Shown: positions 18,538-26,838, counted from the stretch's first letter. The stretch is DNA of 64,000 nucleotides from Candidatus Bathyarchaeota archaeon (GCA_004376295.1 SOJZ01000002.1:1-64000), one strand, 5' to 3'. Notes: generated by a model not told the origin, from the sequence alone. Numbers and translations are program-made.

Positions 18538-19392
18538 ATGAGTAAAGTTAGTATTGTGAAAGAAACAAGACCAGTTAAGGCAACAGTCAAAGCTCTTGAG
18601 ATGATAAGGTCAGATGTGGATTACATCCTCTCCAAGCCAAAGCCGATTCTAATTAAGCCCAACTACATAAACTCAAAGCCTCCTTCAACTGGAATTACAA
18701 CAGACAGCAGAGTCATAGAAGGAATTATCAAGTTTTTGAGACAGCACAAAACAAAAGATATCATCATAGGTGAGGGGAGCGGTTGGGCAGACACCTTTGA
18801 AGCTTTCAAAGTTGCAGGTGTTGACGCAGTTGCTGAACGGTGGGACGTGAAACTTGTTGACCTTAACAAAGACAAAATCATTGAAGTTAACCCGCCCAAT
18901 CCTCTATCAATTAAGAAGATTAAAGTTGCGGAGACGAGTTTGGAAAGTATCATAATCAGCGTTCCGAAGCTTAAGCTTCACAGAATAGCCACCGTCACAT
19001 TGAGTTTGAAGAATATGATGGGCGCTTTGGCTTCTAAGGGATCTATGCATAGAGGATCCCTCAGCAAGAACATTGTAGATCTTGCCTCAGTCCTAAGACC
19101 AAGCATCTCGGTTATCGATGGGATAATTGCAGGGGAAGGGCATGAAACCAGCGGAAACCCTGTGGAGATGAACTTGGTTATTGCGGGGACAGATCCTGTT
19201 GCAGTTGATGCTGTTGGCGCCGCGGTGATGGGCATATCGCCAACTGACGTTAAACACTTGGTTTTGGCAGAGAAAAAAGGACTCGGAACATGTGACCTAG
19301 AAAAGATAACCGTGCTCGGAGAACCGATAGAAAAGGTGAAACGAAAGTTTCACAGATCGTTTTCATCAAGATTTCTTGCTCACATTAGTTAA
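18538..19392 (+). CDS. DUF362 domain protein
   Basis: This 284-aa protein shows the features of DUF362: PILIKPNYI near the N-terminus, IIIGEGSGWADTFEAF, VPKLKLHRIATVTLSLKNMMG and DPVAVDAVGAAVMG. Many members are fused to ferredoxin domains; this one lacks the cysteines and stands alone. The biochemical role is undetermined. An ATGCATGCA element begins 9 bp after its stop. Confidence 0.85.
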   Translation: MSKVSIVKETRPVKATVKALEMIRSDVDYILSKPKPILIKPNYINSKPPSTGITTDSRVIEGIIKFLRQHKTKDIIIGEGSGWADTFEAFKVAGVDAVAERWDVKLVDLNKDKIIEVNPPNPLSIKKIKVAETSLESIIISVPKLKLHRIATVTLSLKNMMGALASKGSMHRGSLSKNIVDLASVLRPSISVIDGIIAGEGHETSGNPVEMNLVIAGTDPVAVDAVGAAVMGISPTDVKHLVLAEKKGLGTCDLEKITVLGEPIEKVKRKFHRSFSSRFLAHIS

Positions 19393-19544
19393 CATGGAAA
19401 GCATGCATGCAAGATAAGGGAAGAAAGAAGACTGCTTGTCCTGAAAAACTTCAAGAATCATTGAACGTCTTCCCTCTGCTCAAAATCGATTTTGACTTCT
19501 AAAAAGCTTTAAGTCACGAGGCGGAGATCGAAAGGGGTGTACAG

Positions 19545-19973
19545 ATGCCTTCCGCTGAATTCGACTTGGAGAGAAATTTGCTCGTACGTGTTGACCCTGA
19601 CTCGGACTTGGTTCAATTTCTAGTTGAACTCGCAGAAAAGAGGGGAATCACTGCTGCAGCCTTCACGGCTATTGGTGCCCTAAAACGTGCGAAACTTGGA
19701 TTTTACGACCAAGAAAAACATGAATACCAAGAGATGACAGTTGACTCTCCTCACGAGTTAGCGAGTTGTATAGGAAACATCTCTATAAAGAATGGAAAAC
19801 CATTCGTTCACGTACATGCAGTTCTCACCGACAAAGATGGGAATACCAAAGGTGGCCACCTATTCGAGGGAATAGTTTTCGCCGCTGAAGTTCATTTGCG
19901 TAAATTAAAAGGGGCAAAACTTGAGCGAAAATACGAGGAGACAACCAACCTCTCGCTCTGGGATATGAAGTAG
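19545..19973 (+). CDS. PPC/DUF296 domain protein
   Basis: This 142-aa protein belongs to the PPC (DUF296) family, which forms trimers and is best known as part of plant AT-hook proteins and as small stand-alone prokaryotic proteins. The conserved metal-binding segment is visible: FVHVHAVLTDKDGNTKGGHL, preceded by IGALKRAKLGFYD. It starts at ATG 19545 after GGGGTG. A TATA-like AGCTTTAAG lies at about 19505. It has been proposed to bind DNA, but this is not established for archaeal members. Confidence 0.85.
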   Translation: MPSAEFDLERNLLVRVDPDSDLVQFLVELAEKRGITAAAFTAIGALKRAKLGFYDQEKHEYQEMTVDSPHELASCIGNISIKNGKPFVHVHAVLTDKDGNTKGGHLFEGIVFAAEVHLRKLKGAKLERKYEETTNLSLWDMK

Positions 19974-20034
19974 GAATATTCCGATGCTAGTTCTATTGAC
20001 GAATTCTTTATTTCCCATGCTTATATTAAGAAGA

Positions 20035-20065
20035 CAATCTAAGGTAAACACCTATACTTAGATTG
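20035..20065. promoter_or_regulatory. Perfect 9-bp inverted repeat
   Basis: CAATCTAAG and CTTAGATTG flank a 13-nt spacer, 62 bp after the PPC gene and about 208 bp before iscS. It may be a transcript-end hairpin or an operator. The 299-bp gap also holds an ATGCATGCAT element at 20089-20098 and no gene. Confidence 0.45.
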
Positions 20066-20272
20066 CTTACCACGCCTTTTTACTCCACATGCATGCATTT
20101 CGACGGTTAAATTTCTCCGTAAAAAACATTAGCCTATTTCCTCATTTCTAATAGAATTTATGTCTTTGATGGAGATACGTGAAACTCAGACTAGAAAGGA
20201 AATGCATATTTACAACCGGGTCATAGAAACAAATAGCTCAAAGAGTGAAACATATAGCCCCGGAAGATCCTA

Positions 20273-21514
20273 TTGGAGGATTTTGTCATATTTGAAAGTG
20301 TCGAGAAGTTGATTAAGGCTCATGAAGGAATTGAAAGAGAAGTCTACCTAGACTTAGAAAACTCTAGTCCCATACCCATAGAAATAGTTGAAGCAATGAT
20401 TCCATACTTCTCAGAAAAAGCTTACGGCAATCCAACGATAACCCATAAACCCGGATGGATGGCTTATGAAGAGATTCAGAAGGCTTCCCAGCGCGTAGCT
20501 GAATATGTTGGGGCAGGTTCAATTGAGGAAATAAACTTCACTCCTGGTGAAACAGAGTCGAATAACCTAGCTTTGATCGGTACGGCGCTAGCAAACAAAA
20601 AGAAGAGCGGCAAGATAGTGGTTTCAGAGATAGAACCCCTAAGCATAGTGTTTCCGTCAAAGATGCTTGAAAAACTTGGATTCAAAGTTGAAAAGATTCC
20701 AGTCGATAGAGAAGGCTTCGTGAGCTTGGAGAAGCTTCTTGATGCCATTGACAAAGAAACCATACTCGTCAGCACAATGTTGGTTAACCACGAAATTGGC
20801 ACAGTTGAGCCAATTAAGGAAGCTGTTAAAATAGTCAAGGAAAAAAATCCTGAGATACTATTTCACACAGATGCGTCAGACGCCTATGGAAGAATCCCCA
20901 TAAACGTTGACGAGTTAGGAGTCGACTTAATGACTTTAAGTAGTTATAAAATCCTTGGCCCAAGAGGCGTTGGAGTGCTCTACGTTAGAGAGGGAGTGAA
21001 CGTTAAGAGACTTTTGGAGGGGCAGATTGGAACGCAGAAGCTTTGGCCTGGAGTGGAAAATGTACCTCTCATAATGGGTTTCCTAAAAGCGTCAGAACTT
21101 GCATTCAAAAACTTTGGCGAAAATGTTTCGCGAATGAAGAAGCTTAGGGACAGATTGATAGATGGGATTTTTGAGAGAATATCTGAAACTGTTCTAAACG
21201 GACCAAAAGGGGACAAGAGGGCTCCGGATAACGTTAACATCAGCATCCTACACTGTGAAGGTGAGGCCTTAACGATTGAATTAAGCTTGAAGGGTGTTTA
21301 TGTTTCAAGTGGAAGTGCTTGCACTAGACTGATTCTGCAGCCAAGCCACGTTTTAACAGCCATTGGAAGGAAGTTTGAGGAAGCACACGGAAGCGTCTTG
21401 ATGAAAGTGACGAGATACCATACGGATGAAGACATTGAATACGTTCTTAAAGTATTTCCAAAAGCCGTTGAAAGACTCCGAGTGATAAGTTCAATCAAAG
21501 GAGATGCAAAGTGA
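20273..21514 (+). CDS. iscS: Cysteine desulfurase (IscS/NifS type)
   Basis: This 413-aa PLP enzyme removes sulfur from cysteine for Fe-S cluster assembly. Visible residues are the PLP histidine in VNHEIGTVEPI, the aspartate in HTDASDAYGRI, the Schiff-base lysine in SSYKILGPRGVGVL and the sulfur-carrying cysteine in SSGSACTRL. The start is TTG 20273. It overlaps iscU by 11 bp, so the two proteins are made together. Confidence 0.94.
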   Translation: MEDFVIFESVEKLIKAHEGIEREVYLDLENSSPIPIEIVEAMIPYFSEKAYGNPTITHKPGWMAYEEIQKASQRVAEYVGAGSIEEINFTPGETESNNLALIGTALANKKKSGKIVVSEIEPLSIVFPSKMLEKLGFKVEKIPVDREGFVSLEKLLDAIDKETILVSTMLVNHEIGTVEPIKEAVKIVKEKNPEILFHTDASDAYGRIPINVDELGVDLMTLSSYKILGPRGVGVLYVREGVNVKRLLEGQIGTQKLWPGVENVPLIMGFLKASELAFKNFGENVSRMKKLRDRLIDGIFERISETVLNGPKGDKRAPDNVNISILHCEGEALTIELSLKGVYVSSGSACTRLILQPSHVLTAIGRKFEEAHGSVLMKVTRYHTDEDIEYVLKVFPKAVERLRVISSIKGDAK

Positions 21515-22031
21515 AATGTCAAGGGCTCCATTACCATACAGTTCCAAGATACTGGAGCTTTTTAGAAATCCAAAGAATCTCGGCAAAATGGAAGACGCAA
21601 CTGTCTGTGCTATAGCAGGAAGCCCAGCATGCGGAGACATGATAGCTTTCTACCTGAAGATAAATGAAGATGAAGTGATAGAGAAAGCAACCTTTGAAAG
21701 CTACGGATGTGCAGCTAACATTGCAACCGCAAGCATTACAACAGAAATGGTTAAGGGCAAAAAATTAGAGGACGCCTGGAAGATTTCATGGAAGAAAGTT
21801 GCAGATGAAGTCGGTGGCTTACCCACTGTGAAGTTTCACTGCGGAATCCTATCTGTAGGTGCAGTTAGAAGAGCGATTAGAGAATTTTATAAGAAAAAAG
21901 GTGAAAAACCAAGCTGGCTACAAGATGAATTAACCATTGAGGAGAAGCACGCTTTAGAAGAGGAGGAGTTAGCCAGAGTTCTTTCAAAGAAGTTAGCTAA
22001 AGTTCTATCGAAGAAAATTGGAGGAAAGTAA
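21504..22031 (+). CDS. iscU: IscU-type Fe-S cluster scaffold
   Basis: This 175-aa scaffold has the three cluster cysteines in GSPACGD, ESYGCAAN and KFHCGIL and the conserved Asp after the first. Its C-terminal ~45 residues form a lysine/glutamate-rich helix not found in the short bacterial IscU. It overlaps the iscS end and is followed 20 bp later by an 88-aa protein, which makes a three-gene Fe-S operon. Confidence 0.93.
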   Translation: MQSEMSRAPLPYSSKILELFRNPKNLGKMEDATVCAIAGSPACGDMIAFYLKINEDEVIEKATFESYGCAANIATASITTEMVKGKKLEDAWKISWKKVADEVGGLPTVKFHCGILSVGAVRRAIREFYKKKGEKPSWLQDELTIEEKHALEEEELARVLSKKLAKVLSKKIGGK

Positions 22032-22051
22032 AGAAACTGTATGGAAGAAGC

Positions 22052-22318
22052 ATGTTGCTAAAGGAATATGTAAGTAGAATCGAGGAGGCTTGTGGAGAAG
22101 GTCGAGACTTCATCGTTATCTTAAAGTATGCTAAAAGAGAAGAAGCCGTTAGAAGAATACTTGAGAAATGTAAGGTTGAACGCACTTTTTCAAAGGTTAT
22201 GATGATGGGAAAATATAAGGATAAAGACATTAGTGTTTTCATAACCGGCAAACTCATTCTTAAAGGATTAAAGGGAAGAAAAGAAGCAGAAGAAATTCTA
22301 GAAGAACTACTCACATAG
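22052..22318 (+). CDS. Small protein in the iscSU operon
   Basis: I do not recognise this 88-aa basic protein. The pattern alternates helices (residues 1-15, 28-40, 72-87) and beta strands (20-26, 45-52, 58-66), giving an alpha/beta fold; the end, VFITGKLILKGLKGRKEAEE, vaguely recalls one half of a TBP-like repeat. One or two cysteines are present (C14, C40). Its position directly behind iscU suggests an accessory role in Fe-S assembly or its control; this is inference only. Confidence 0.6.
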   Translation: MLLKEYVSRIEEACGEGRDFIVILKYAKREEAVRRILEKCKVERTFSKVMMMGKYKDKDISVFITGKLILKGLKGRKEAEEILEELLT

Positions 22319-22433
22319 TTAGAAACGCACAGTATATTTTCATGAAAAACCGCGTCTCATGCATGCAAAAGTAACTTCTTCATTAGTCGTCAAAAGCTAA
22401 ATATTTCGGCGAAGAGAAAAATATCACAGAAAT

Positions 22434-23078
22434 GTGATTTGGTTGACCAAGGTTACCTGTGAAATAAGGGACTGCAAACATTGGGTGGACGGCGAATGCT
22501 CCAAAAAAGAAATCGCCAGCAAAGTAGCAGTAAGGTGGACAAAGAAAAAGAATCCACCTCTAATGGACCCATGTGAATCGGATTTACTCATTGAATACGT
22601 TAAGAAATGTAAGATTCATTTCGTTGAGATAGGGACTCATAAAGGTGGGTCTGCATCATTGATAAGCAAATATTTGCCCGTGAAAGTGAGTTTGACTACC
22701 ATCGATATATTTGAAAAAGCACCCAAGGGTTCTATGCCTCCAGAAAAGAAGCCTCCAAAGTATGAGGAAGCAAAAGAAACAATAGAAAAACAAGGTGACA
22801 TATCAAAGGTTGAAATTGTTAAGGGATATAGTTGGAAAGTTGCTGAGAACTGGGATAAGGACATAGATATGTTGTTTATTGATGGAGACCACCGATATCA
22901 AGCAGTTAAGAAGGATTTCAATAGCTGGGAACCCCATGTAGTAAAAGATGGTCACATATTGATGCATGATGTAAACTTGAAAGGGGTTAGAAAAGCGTAT
23001 GAAGAAAAATTGAGAAGTTCAAGATTCCTACTCAAAGAAAGAGTGGGAACGCTTGTTGTAATCAAAAAATTATGTTAA
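22434..23078 (+). CDS. Cys-rich N-terminal domain fused to class I methyltransferase
   Basis: The 214-aa product begins with a cysteine motif, CEIRDCKHWVDGEC (near residues 9-22), resembling the DUF1540-type short metal-binding domain. A class I methyltransferase of the Methyltransf_24 kind follows, with VEIGTHKGGSASLI as motif I and DMLFIDGDHRYQAVKKDF typical of that family. The start is GTG 22434; TTG 22443 is possible. A TATA-like CTAAATATTT lies at about 22396-22405. The substrate is unknown. Confidence 0.75.
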   Translation: MIWLTKVTCEIRDCKHWVDGECSKKEIASKVAVRWTKKKNPPLMDPCESDLLIEYVKKCKIHFVEIGTHKGGSASLISKYLPVKVSLTTIDIFEKAPKGSMPPEKKPPKYEEAKETIEKQGDISKVEIVKGYSWKVAENWDKDIDMLFIDGDHRYQAVKKDFNSWEPHVVKDGHILMHDVNLKGVRKAYEEKLRSSRFLLKERVGTLVVIKKLC

Positions 23079-23204
23079 TTCACCTTATAGCTAAACCTAT
23101 TCCCGTGATTGACAAAAGAAATGTGAAGAAATCAGACATACAACAACTGCATGCATGGATTAGTTTTAGAGAAAAACAACGTTAACATAATGCGTGCATT
23201 CTAG

Positions 23205-23226
23205 TGGGGTCGCGGGGATTTGAACC
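23205..23226 (-). other. tRNA 3'-end-like fragment
   Basis: Read on the minus strand, this 22-nt piece contains GGTTCAAATCC (T-loop) followed by an acceptor 3' strand ending CGACCCCA. Only two or three of the five T-stem pairs form with the upstream bases. No matching acceptor 5' strand (GGGGTCG), D-arm or anticodon arm is found up to 23360. It looks like a tRNA 3' remnant, as left by integrative elements at attachment sites. No integrase was seen. Confidence 0.5.
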
Positions 23227-23360
23227 TCAGCGAGTGATATTAACGCGCGCATTTCAATTTGTTACAGTGTCAACATTCTAACTATGTCAAAATTTCCGCA
23301 AAACATGTAACAGAAGAAAGAGCACGATGCATTCAAGAAATCCCGCCATCAGTCACTTAC

Positions 23361-24032
23361 TTACGTGAACATAGACTTAATCATCCTCTCTAGATTCCAC
23401 TTGTGAGCTGTTCCAACGAATACATAGATTTTAGCATCCCCACCGTGTTTCTTTGCAACATCAAAGACTTTTCTTGCCATGTATTCTTCTCTCACGACTC
23501 CAGACCATCTGCTCTCGGGCAACATCCTGTCCCACATTCTTCTAATAGTTTGGAAGTAGACCTTACCAACGATGCTGTTCATGAAGTTGGGAAATTTGAA
23601 AAAAAGTTTGGCAAACGTCATGTTGACATTATGGAACACCTTGTATGCAAACCACAGCCTCATCCTGAACCCTCTGTCCCGTTCTCTGAGGTCGCGAATC
23701 TCTTTATTACGTTGCATTCTATCCATTATGGAGACATCTATCGGTATGGGCTGGGCTTCAACAATCCTTGCAGCCTTGATTATTTCCTCCTTCTCTAGAA
23801 AGCTCATCACCACTTGCCAATACCATTTCAGCAATGGCAAAATCTCTTTCCATTCGGGGTCTTCCGAAACGTTATCTATTTTGCCCAAGTCAAAAAAGTC
23901 AAACAACTTCATAAATTCCGACCATCCTTCAAAACAGACAATATCAGGCTTGCCGTTTATTATCACACTCGCTGCCCAAATACCTGCTTTCTTGTCATGG
24001 CCGCTTAAACCAAACACCTTAATGGGCACCAT
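23361..24032 (-). CDS. Uncharacterised protein, possibly TraB/TIKI-like
   Basis: The start is ATG 24032, because GGAGGTG lies just upstream; the frame is open to 24068. The 223-aa protein has GLSGH near the N-terminus, a glutamate in VCFEGWSEF and VFVGTAHKWNLERM near the C-terminus. This is reminiscent of the GxxH motifs in TraB/TIKI-type membrane-linked proteins, but similarity is weak. There is no clear transmembrane helix, only an aromatic hydrophobic stretch near 130-165. The family remains unassigned. Confidence 0.6.
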   Translation of the reverse strand: MVPIKVFGLSGHDKKAGIWAASVIINGKPDIVCFEGWSEFMKLFDFFDLGKIDNVSEDPEWKEILPLLKWYWQVVMSFLEKEEIIKAARIVEAQPIPIDVSIMDRMQRNKEIRDLRERDRGFRMRLWFAYKVFHNVNMTFAKLFFKFPNFMNSIVGKVYFQTIRRMWDRMLPESRWSGVVREEYMARKVFDVAKKHGGDAKIYVFVGTAHKWNLERMIKSMFT

Positions 24033-24182
24033 TACACTCACCTCCTTTAGATTCTCTATTACCCGCACGAAGGACTTTTATTCTTTTATCACACACGGTA
24101 TTTTGAAATCTTAGTTATACTATTTTGTTATGATTTCTTTGGAGAGCAGCGGATCTTTTTTATCAATGCATACATGCGTAGA

Positions 24183-24944
24183 CTATTTGCTCACTTTGCA
24201 TGCTTCAACTTTCACACTTGTTATTTTGCCTTTTAACTCTTCAGAAATATCGATATCATAACTTGACTCAGATACAACCTTGACCTTTTTGAATCCTGCT
24301 TTCCTTATCGTCTCCAAGTATTCCCTTTTTTCCAAAGCTCCCGCAATGCATCCTGCCCATGCGTCAAAGCTTTTCTTTATATTTTCAGGCAATTCCCCTT
24401 CTGTGACAAGATCAGAAATCATAATCTTCCCACCAGGTTTCAATACTCTATAGGCTTCGCGAAACACTTTTTCCTTGTCGATAGATAGGTTGATGACACA
24501 GTTGCTGATGATGACATCTACGGAATTATCCTCAACTGGGAGACTCTCTATCTCACCCAACCTGAACTCTACGTTTGCGTAACCATATTTCCTAGCAGTA
24601 GATTCCGCTTTCTCAACCATTTCTTCTGTCATGTCAACCCCAATGACTTTTCCTTTACGTCCAACTCTCTTAGCTGCAAGAAAAACATCGATTCCACCAC
24701 CCGAACCCAAGTCAAGAACGGTGTCGCCTTCCTTCAAGGCGGCTAACGCAACGGGATTTCCGCATCCCAAACCCATATTAGAAGCTTCTGGAACATTTCG
24801 CAGGTCTTTATCAGAATAACCTATTCTCTTCCCAAGCTCAATGAGCGAAGGCCCGCATTTACATGATGGACAGCAGGACACCCCCGCTTTTGCCATCTCG
24901 CTATATCTTTTCTTAACAAACTTTTTGATTTCTTCCTCTTCCAT
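24183..24944 (-). CDS. arsM: Arsenite methyltransferase
   Basis: This 253-aa enzyme methylates As(III) with SAM. It shows the ArsM N-terminal cysteine cluster ([10 protein letters not shown]), the segment [15 protein letters not shown] and motif [22 protein letters not shown] cysteine follows in VIISNCVIN, and the conserved Cys in [10 protein letters not shown] completes the arsenic site. It sits beside the remnant of a copper ATPase and 2 kb from nikR and a metal ATPase, so the neighbourhood concerns metal and metalloid stress. Confidence 0.92.
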   Translation of the reverse strand: MEEEEIKKFVKKRYSEMAKAGVSCCPSCKCGPSLIELGKRIGYSDKDLRNVPEASNMGLGCGNPVALAALKEGDTVLDLGSGGGIDVFLAAKRVGRKGKVIGVDMTEEMVEKAESTARKYGYANVEFRLGEIESLPVEDNSVDVIISNCVINLSIDKEKVFREAYRVLKPGGKIMISDLVTEGELPENIKKSFDAWAGCIAGALEKREYLETIRKAGFKKVKVVSESSYDIDISEELKGKITSVKVEACKVSK

Positions 24945-24997
24945 GTTCTTCCCCTTCTAGCTAAGACTAAGAATTCTATCTTTAAATTTCTTATGAC

Positions 24998-25202
24998 TCA
25001 ATTTTCGGGCTCCTCCAACCTTATCTTCGGAACATATCTTCTTAATAACAGCGAATTCCCAGCAACGGTAATATCACTTAGAGTCATAGCAACAACGGAT
25101 ATCTCATGCCTTAAGAGGATTCCAAGAAATGGATACAAAACACCAGTAGCCATTGGAACAGAGAAGACATTGTAGAAAAATGCCCGAAAAAAGGTTTTTG
25201 CT
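24998..25202 (-). pseudogene. C-terminal remnant of a copper-type P-ATPase
   Basis: The minus strand encodes about 67 residues in one frame and ends at a normal stop. It contains FFRAFFYNVFSVPMATGVLY and VAMTLSDITVAGNSLLLRR, which match the last two transmembrane helices and tail of CopA-type ATPases. A stop lies directly upstream of the fragment and there is no start codon. About 90% of the gene is therefore missing, and the remnant must be non-functional. Confidence 0.8.
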
Positions 25203-25223
25203 TAATCTTCTTATTTCTTATGG

Positions 25224-25574
25224 TTATCCCCCGCCGACTGGCGGAAGTATTGCGATCTCATCTCCGTCCTTCAGTTTATACATGAGACCGAGGCGTCTTC
25301 CATCTTCAGAAATCGAATTGTACGATCTTCCATTTACTAGAATTAGATAATAGCTGAGAACAGGTACCCCATCCTTATCGAACTTGATTTCATGTCTCTC
25401 AGTCTCAAAAATCCACTCTTTCCAGCTTTTGGAAACATTGCTATGCCTTCCAGGTATATGCTGAAGGAGTAAATCCATTAACGTAGTTCCATCCTCAACT
25501 TCGTACTCCTCCTCCCTTATGTTACCTAATAACTCGCGCAAGCTTGCGAAGAACCTTACCTTTACCTTCAACAC
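25224..25574 (-). CDS. moaD: MoaD/ThiS-like sulfur carrier
   Basis: This ubiquitin-like protein of about 116 aa ends in PPVGGG, the diglycine tail that is adenylated and thiocarboxylated to donate sulfur to molybdopterin. KVRFFASLRELLG is the typical MoaD start. GTG 25574 is preferred because AGGTGA precedes it; an ATG at 25601 is in frame but overlaps the stop of a flavodoxin remnant. An insertion near residues 45-70 makes it longer than a usual 80-aa MoaD. The partner moaE is at 29171. Confidence 0.82.
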   Translation of the reverse strand: MLKVKVRFFASLRELLGNIREEEYEVEDGTTLMDLLLQHIPGRHSNVSKSWKEWIFETERHEIKFDKDGVPVLSYYLILVNGRSYNSISEDGRRLGLMYKLKDGDEIAILPPVGGG

Positions 25575-25597
25575 AGAATCACCTGCCTTAGCCGGTA

Positions 25598-25714
25598 TCA
25601 TCCCCTTTTAACTTCCGCATCTAAACCCGCCTCCCTCTCACATTCAACAATAGCCTTCGCCGCCAATTTAGTTTTTTCCATTCTTGAATCATAGACTATT
25701 AACACATTAGACAT
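25598..25714 (-). pseudogene. N-terminal remnant of a flavodoxin-like protein
   Basis: A 38-codon frame begins MSNVLIVYDSRMEKTKLAAK and ends EVKRG before a stop. VLIVYDS(R)xxxT is the FMN phosphate-binding loop of flavodoxins, but the rest of the ~140-aa fold is absent. It stops in an ATGA overlap with the extended moaD frame. It is probably a truncated gene rather than a functional peptide. Confidence 0.6.
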
Positions 25715-25770
25715 GGAAGATGGTACCAAACTATAATTCGTAGCGCGCTTAGATTTTAACGTATGCATGC

Positions 25771-26064
25771 ATGCTTAGAGAAAAGTTATCACCAAAGAAA
25801 AGGAAATCCACGAGAAGCTCAGAGAGGCCAAAGACCCCGAGTTTAGCTTCTTCATAGTGGAGCGAAACCTAGTGGATGAAATTAATGTTAAAGGAGACAG
25901 GCGAGAATACGATTTCACTTGACCCTGCCATTTTTCCACTACCCTTTGCCCTACAAATTGGTGGAGAGATTAAAAAGAGAGTAAGTGAAGTTCTAGGTAT
26001 AAGAGGGGTGGAAGTTAGAGTTCAAAAACATATCATGGCGGACGAAATCGACAAAACCTTATGA
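25771..26064 (+). pseudogene. Frameshifted DUF59/MIP18-like Fe-S assembly gene
   Basis: Three frames together spell a DUF59 (MIP18) protein. ATG 25771 opens in one frame. The next continues with VITKEKEIHEKLREAKDPEF and FIVERNLVDEINV up to a TGA near 25920. The third gives DPAIFPLPFALQIGGEIKKR and VSEVLGIRGVEVRV to the stop at 26064. Two single-base shifts, near 25784 and 25918, would restore it. It is either a recent pseudogene or carries assembly errors. The downstream zinc ribbon is intact. Confidence 0.65.
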
Positions 26065-26075
26065 GAGGTGTGAAG

Positions 26076-26237
26076 ATGGCTCAGCAGAAGAGAATCTTAG
26101 TGTGCCCGAAATGCGGGTTTAGGTTTGACGTGAGCTATGCCAGAGCATTTGCGTGTAGAGGGTGCCCCTCACTTGTGTCCTGCGACTATATGAAATGCCC
26201 CAAGTGCGATCATGAATTTCCTATTAGAAAATCTTAG
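26076..26237 (+). CDS. Small double zinc-ribbon protein, 53 aa
   Basis: The frame carries CPKCGFRFDV near the N-terminus, CRGCPSLVSC in the middle and CPKCDHEFPI near the end, a pattern of paired zinc ribbons seen in small archaeal proteins. The start ATG 26076 follows GAGGTG with 5-bp spacing; an ATG at 26061 overlaps the stop of the DUF59 gene, suggesting that the pair was once a coupled operon. An ATGCATGCA element begins 10 bp downstream. Confidence 0.7.
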   Translation: MAQQKRILVCPKCGFRFDVSYARAFACRGCPSLVSCDYMKCPKCDHEFPIRKS

Positions 26238-26424
26238 ACTACCTTCATGCATGCAAAGATAAGAGATCAAAATACGTGAAGATGACCACAAAGGGCTAGA
26301 AACACAAAACACTTGTCAAAATGGATCAAAGAATTAATAGGAACACCCTAAAAAACGCCCAGAAAAGTGTGGTGTCTCCATAGTTGCTCTTTTGACTGAA
26401 TTCTAATAAGTTCTTTTGGTTCTG

Positions 26425-26838
26425 CTATGACTTTTCAGCAACTAAAGGTATTATTGTGTACTTAACCTGTTGAATTCCCCTCATTGCCCGTATTCTGCTT
26501 ATGAAGCCTAGTACCTTTTCAGCTTCTCCCTCTGTGATAAACACCTCTAAGCAATACGTTTTCCCTAAATGAATATGCATGTTGCTGGAAACTATCTCAT
26601 CGTGCTCGTGTCTAAGTCGCATTAACCGTTCATCCACATCATGTCTCTCATGCCCTGATATGACCGTTATAGTTGCAGTTACCTTTCCCGTCTCAAATCG
26701 ACTCAGTTCAAACTCGGATAACAGGTCTCTAATAGCATCTCTAATTGCTTCTGATCGACTAGAGTAACTCCTTTCCCGCATAAATGCATCTATTTTCTTC
26801 AATAAATCACTGGTAAGGGAAATGCTAACAATAGGCAA
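26425..26838 (-). CDS. nikR: NikR-type nickel-responsive regulator
   Basis: The start is TTG 26838, giving 137 aa with an N-terminal ribbon-helix-helix (SISLTSDLLKKIDAFM, then SSRSEAIRDAIRDLL) and a C-terminal ACT-like nickel domain. H77, H88, H90 and C96 have the same spacing as the four nickel ligands of E. coli NikR. NikR represses nickel uptake genes when nickel is bound. It is divergent from a metal P-type ATPase across a 141-bp gap that contains an inverted repeat. Confidence 0.9.
   Translation of the reverse strand: MPIVSISLTSDLLKKIDAFMRERSYSSRSEAIRDAIRDLLSEFELSRFETGKVTATITVISGHERHDVDERLMRLRHEHDEIVSSNMHIHLGKTYCLEVFITEGEAEKVLGFISRIRAMRGIQQVKYTIIPLVAEKS

Noticed and set aside
23200-23360. 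Complete intron-containing tRNA on the minus strand
   Set aside because: No D-arm, anticodon arm or acceptor 5' strand complementary to the 3' fragment could be found, and T-stem pairing is incomplete.
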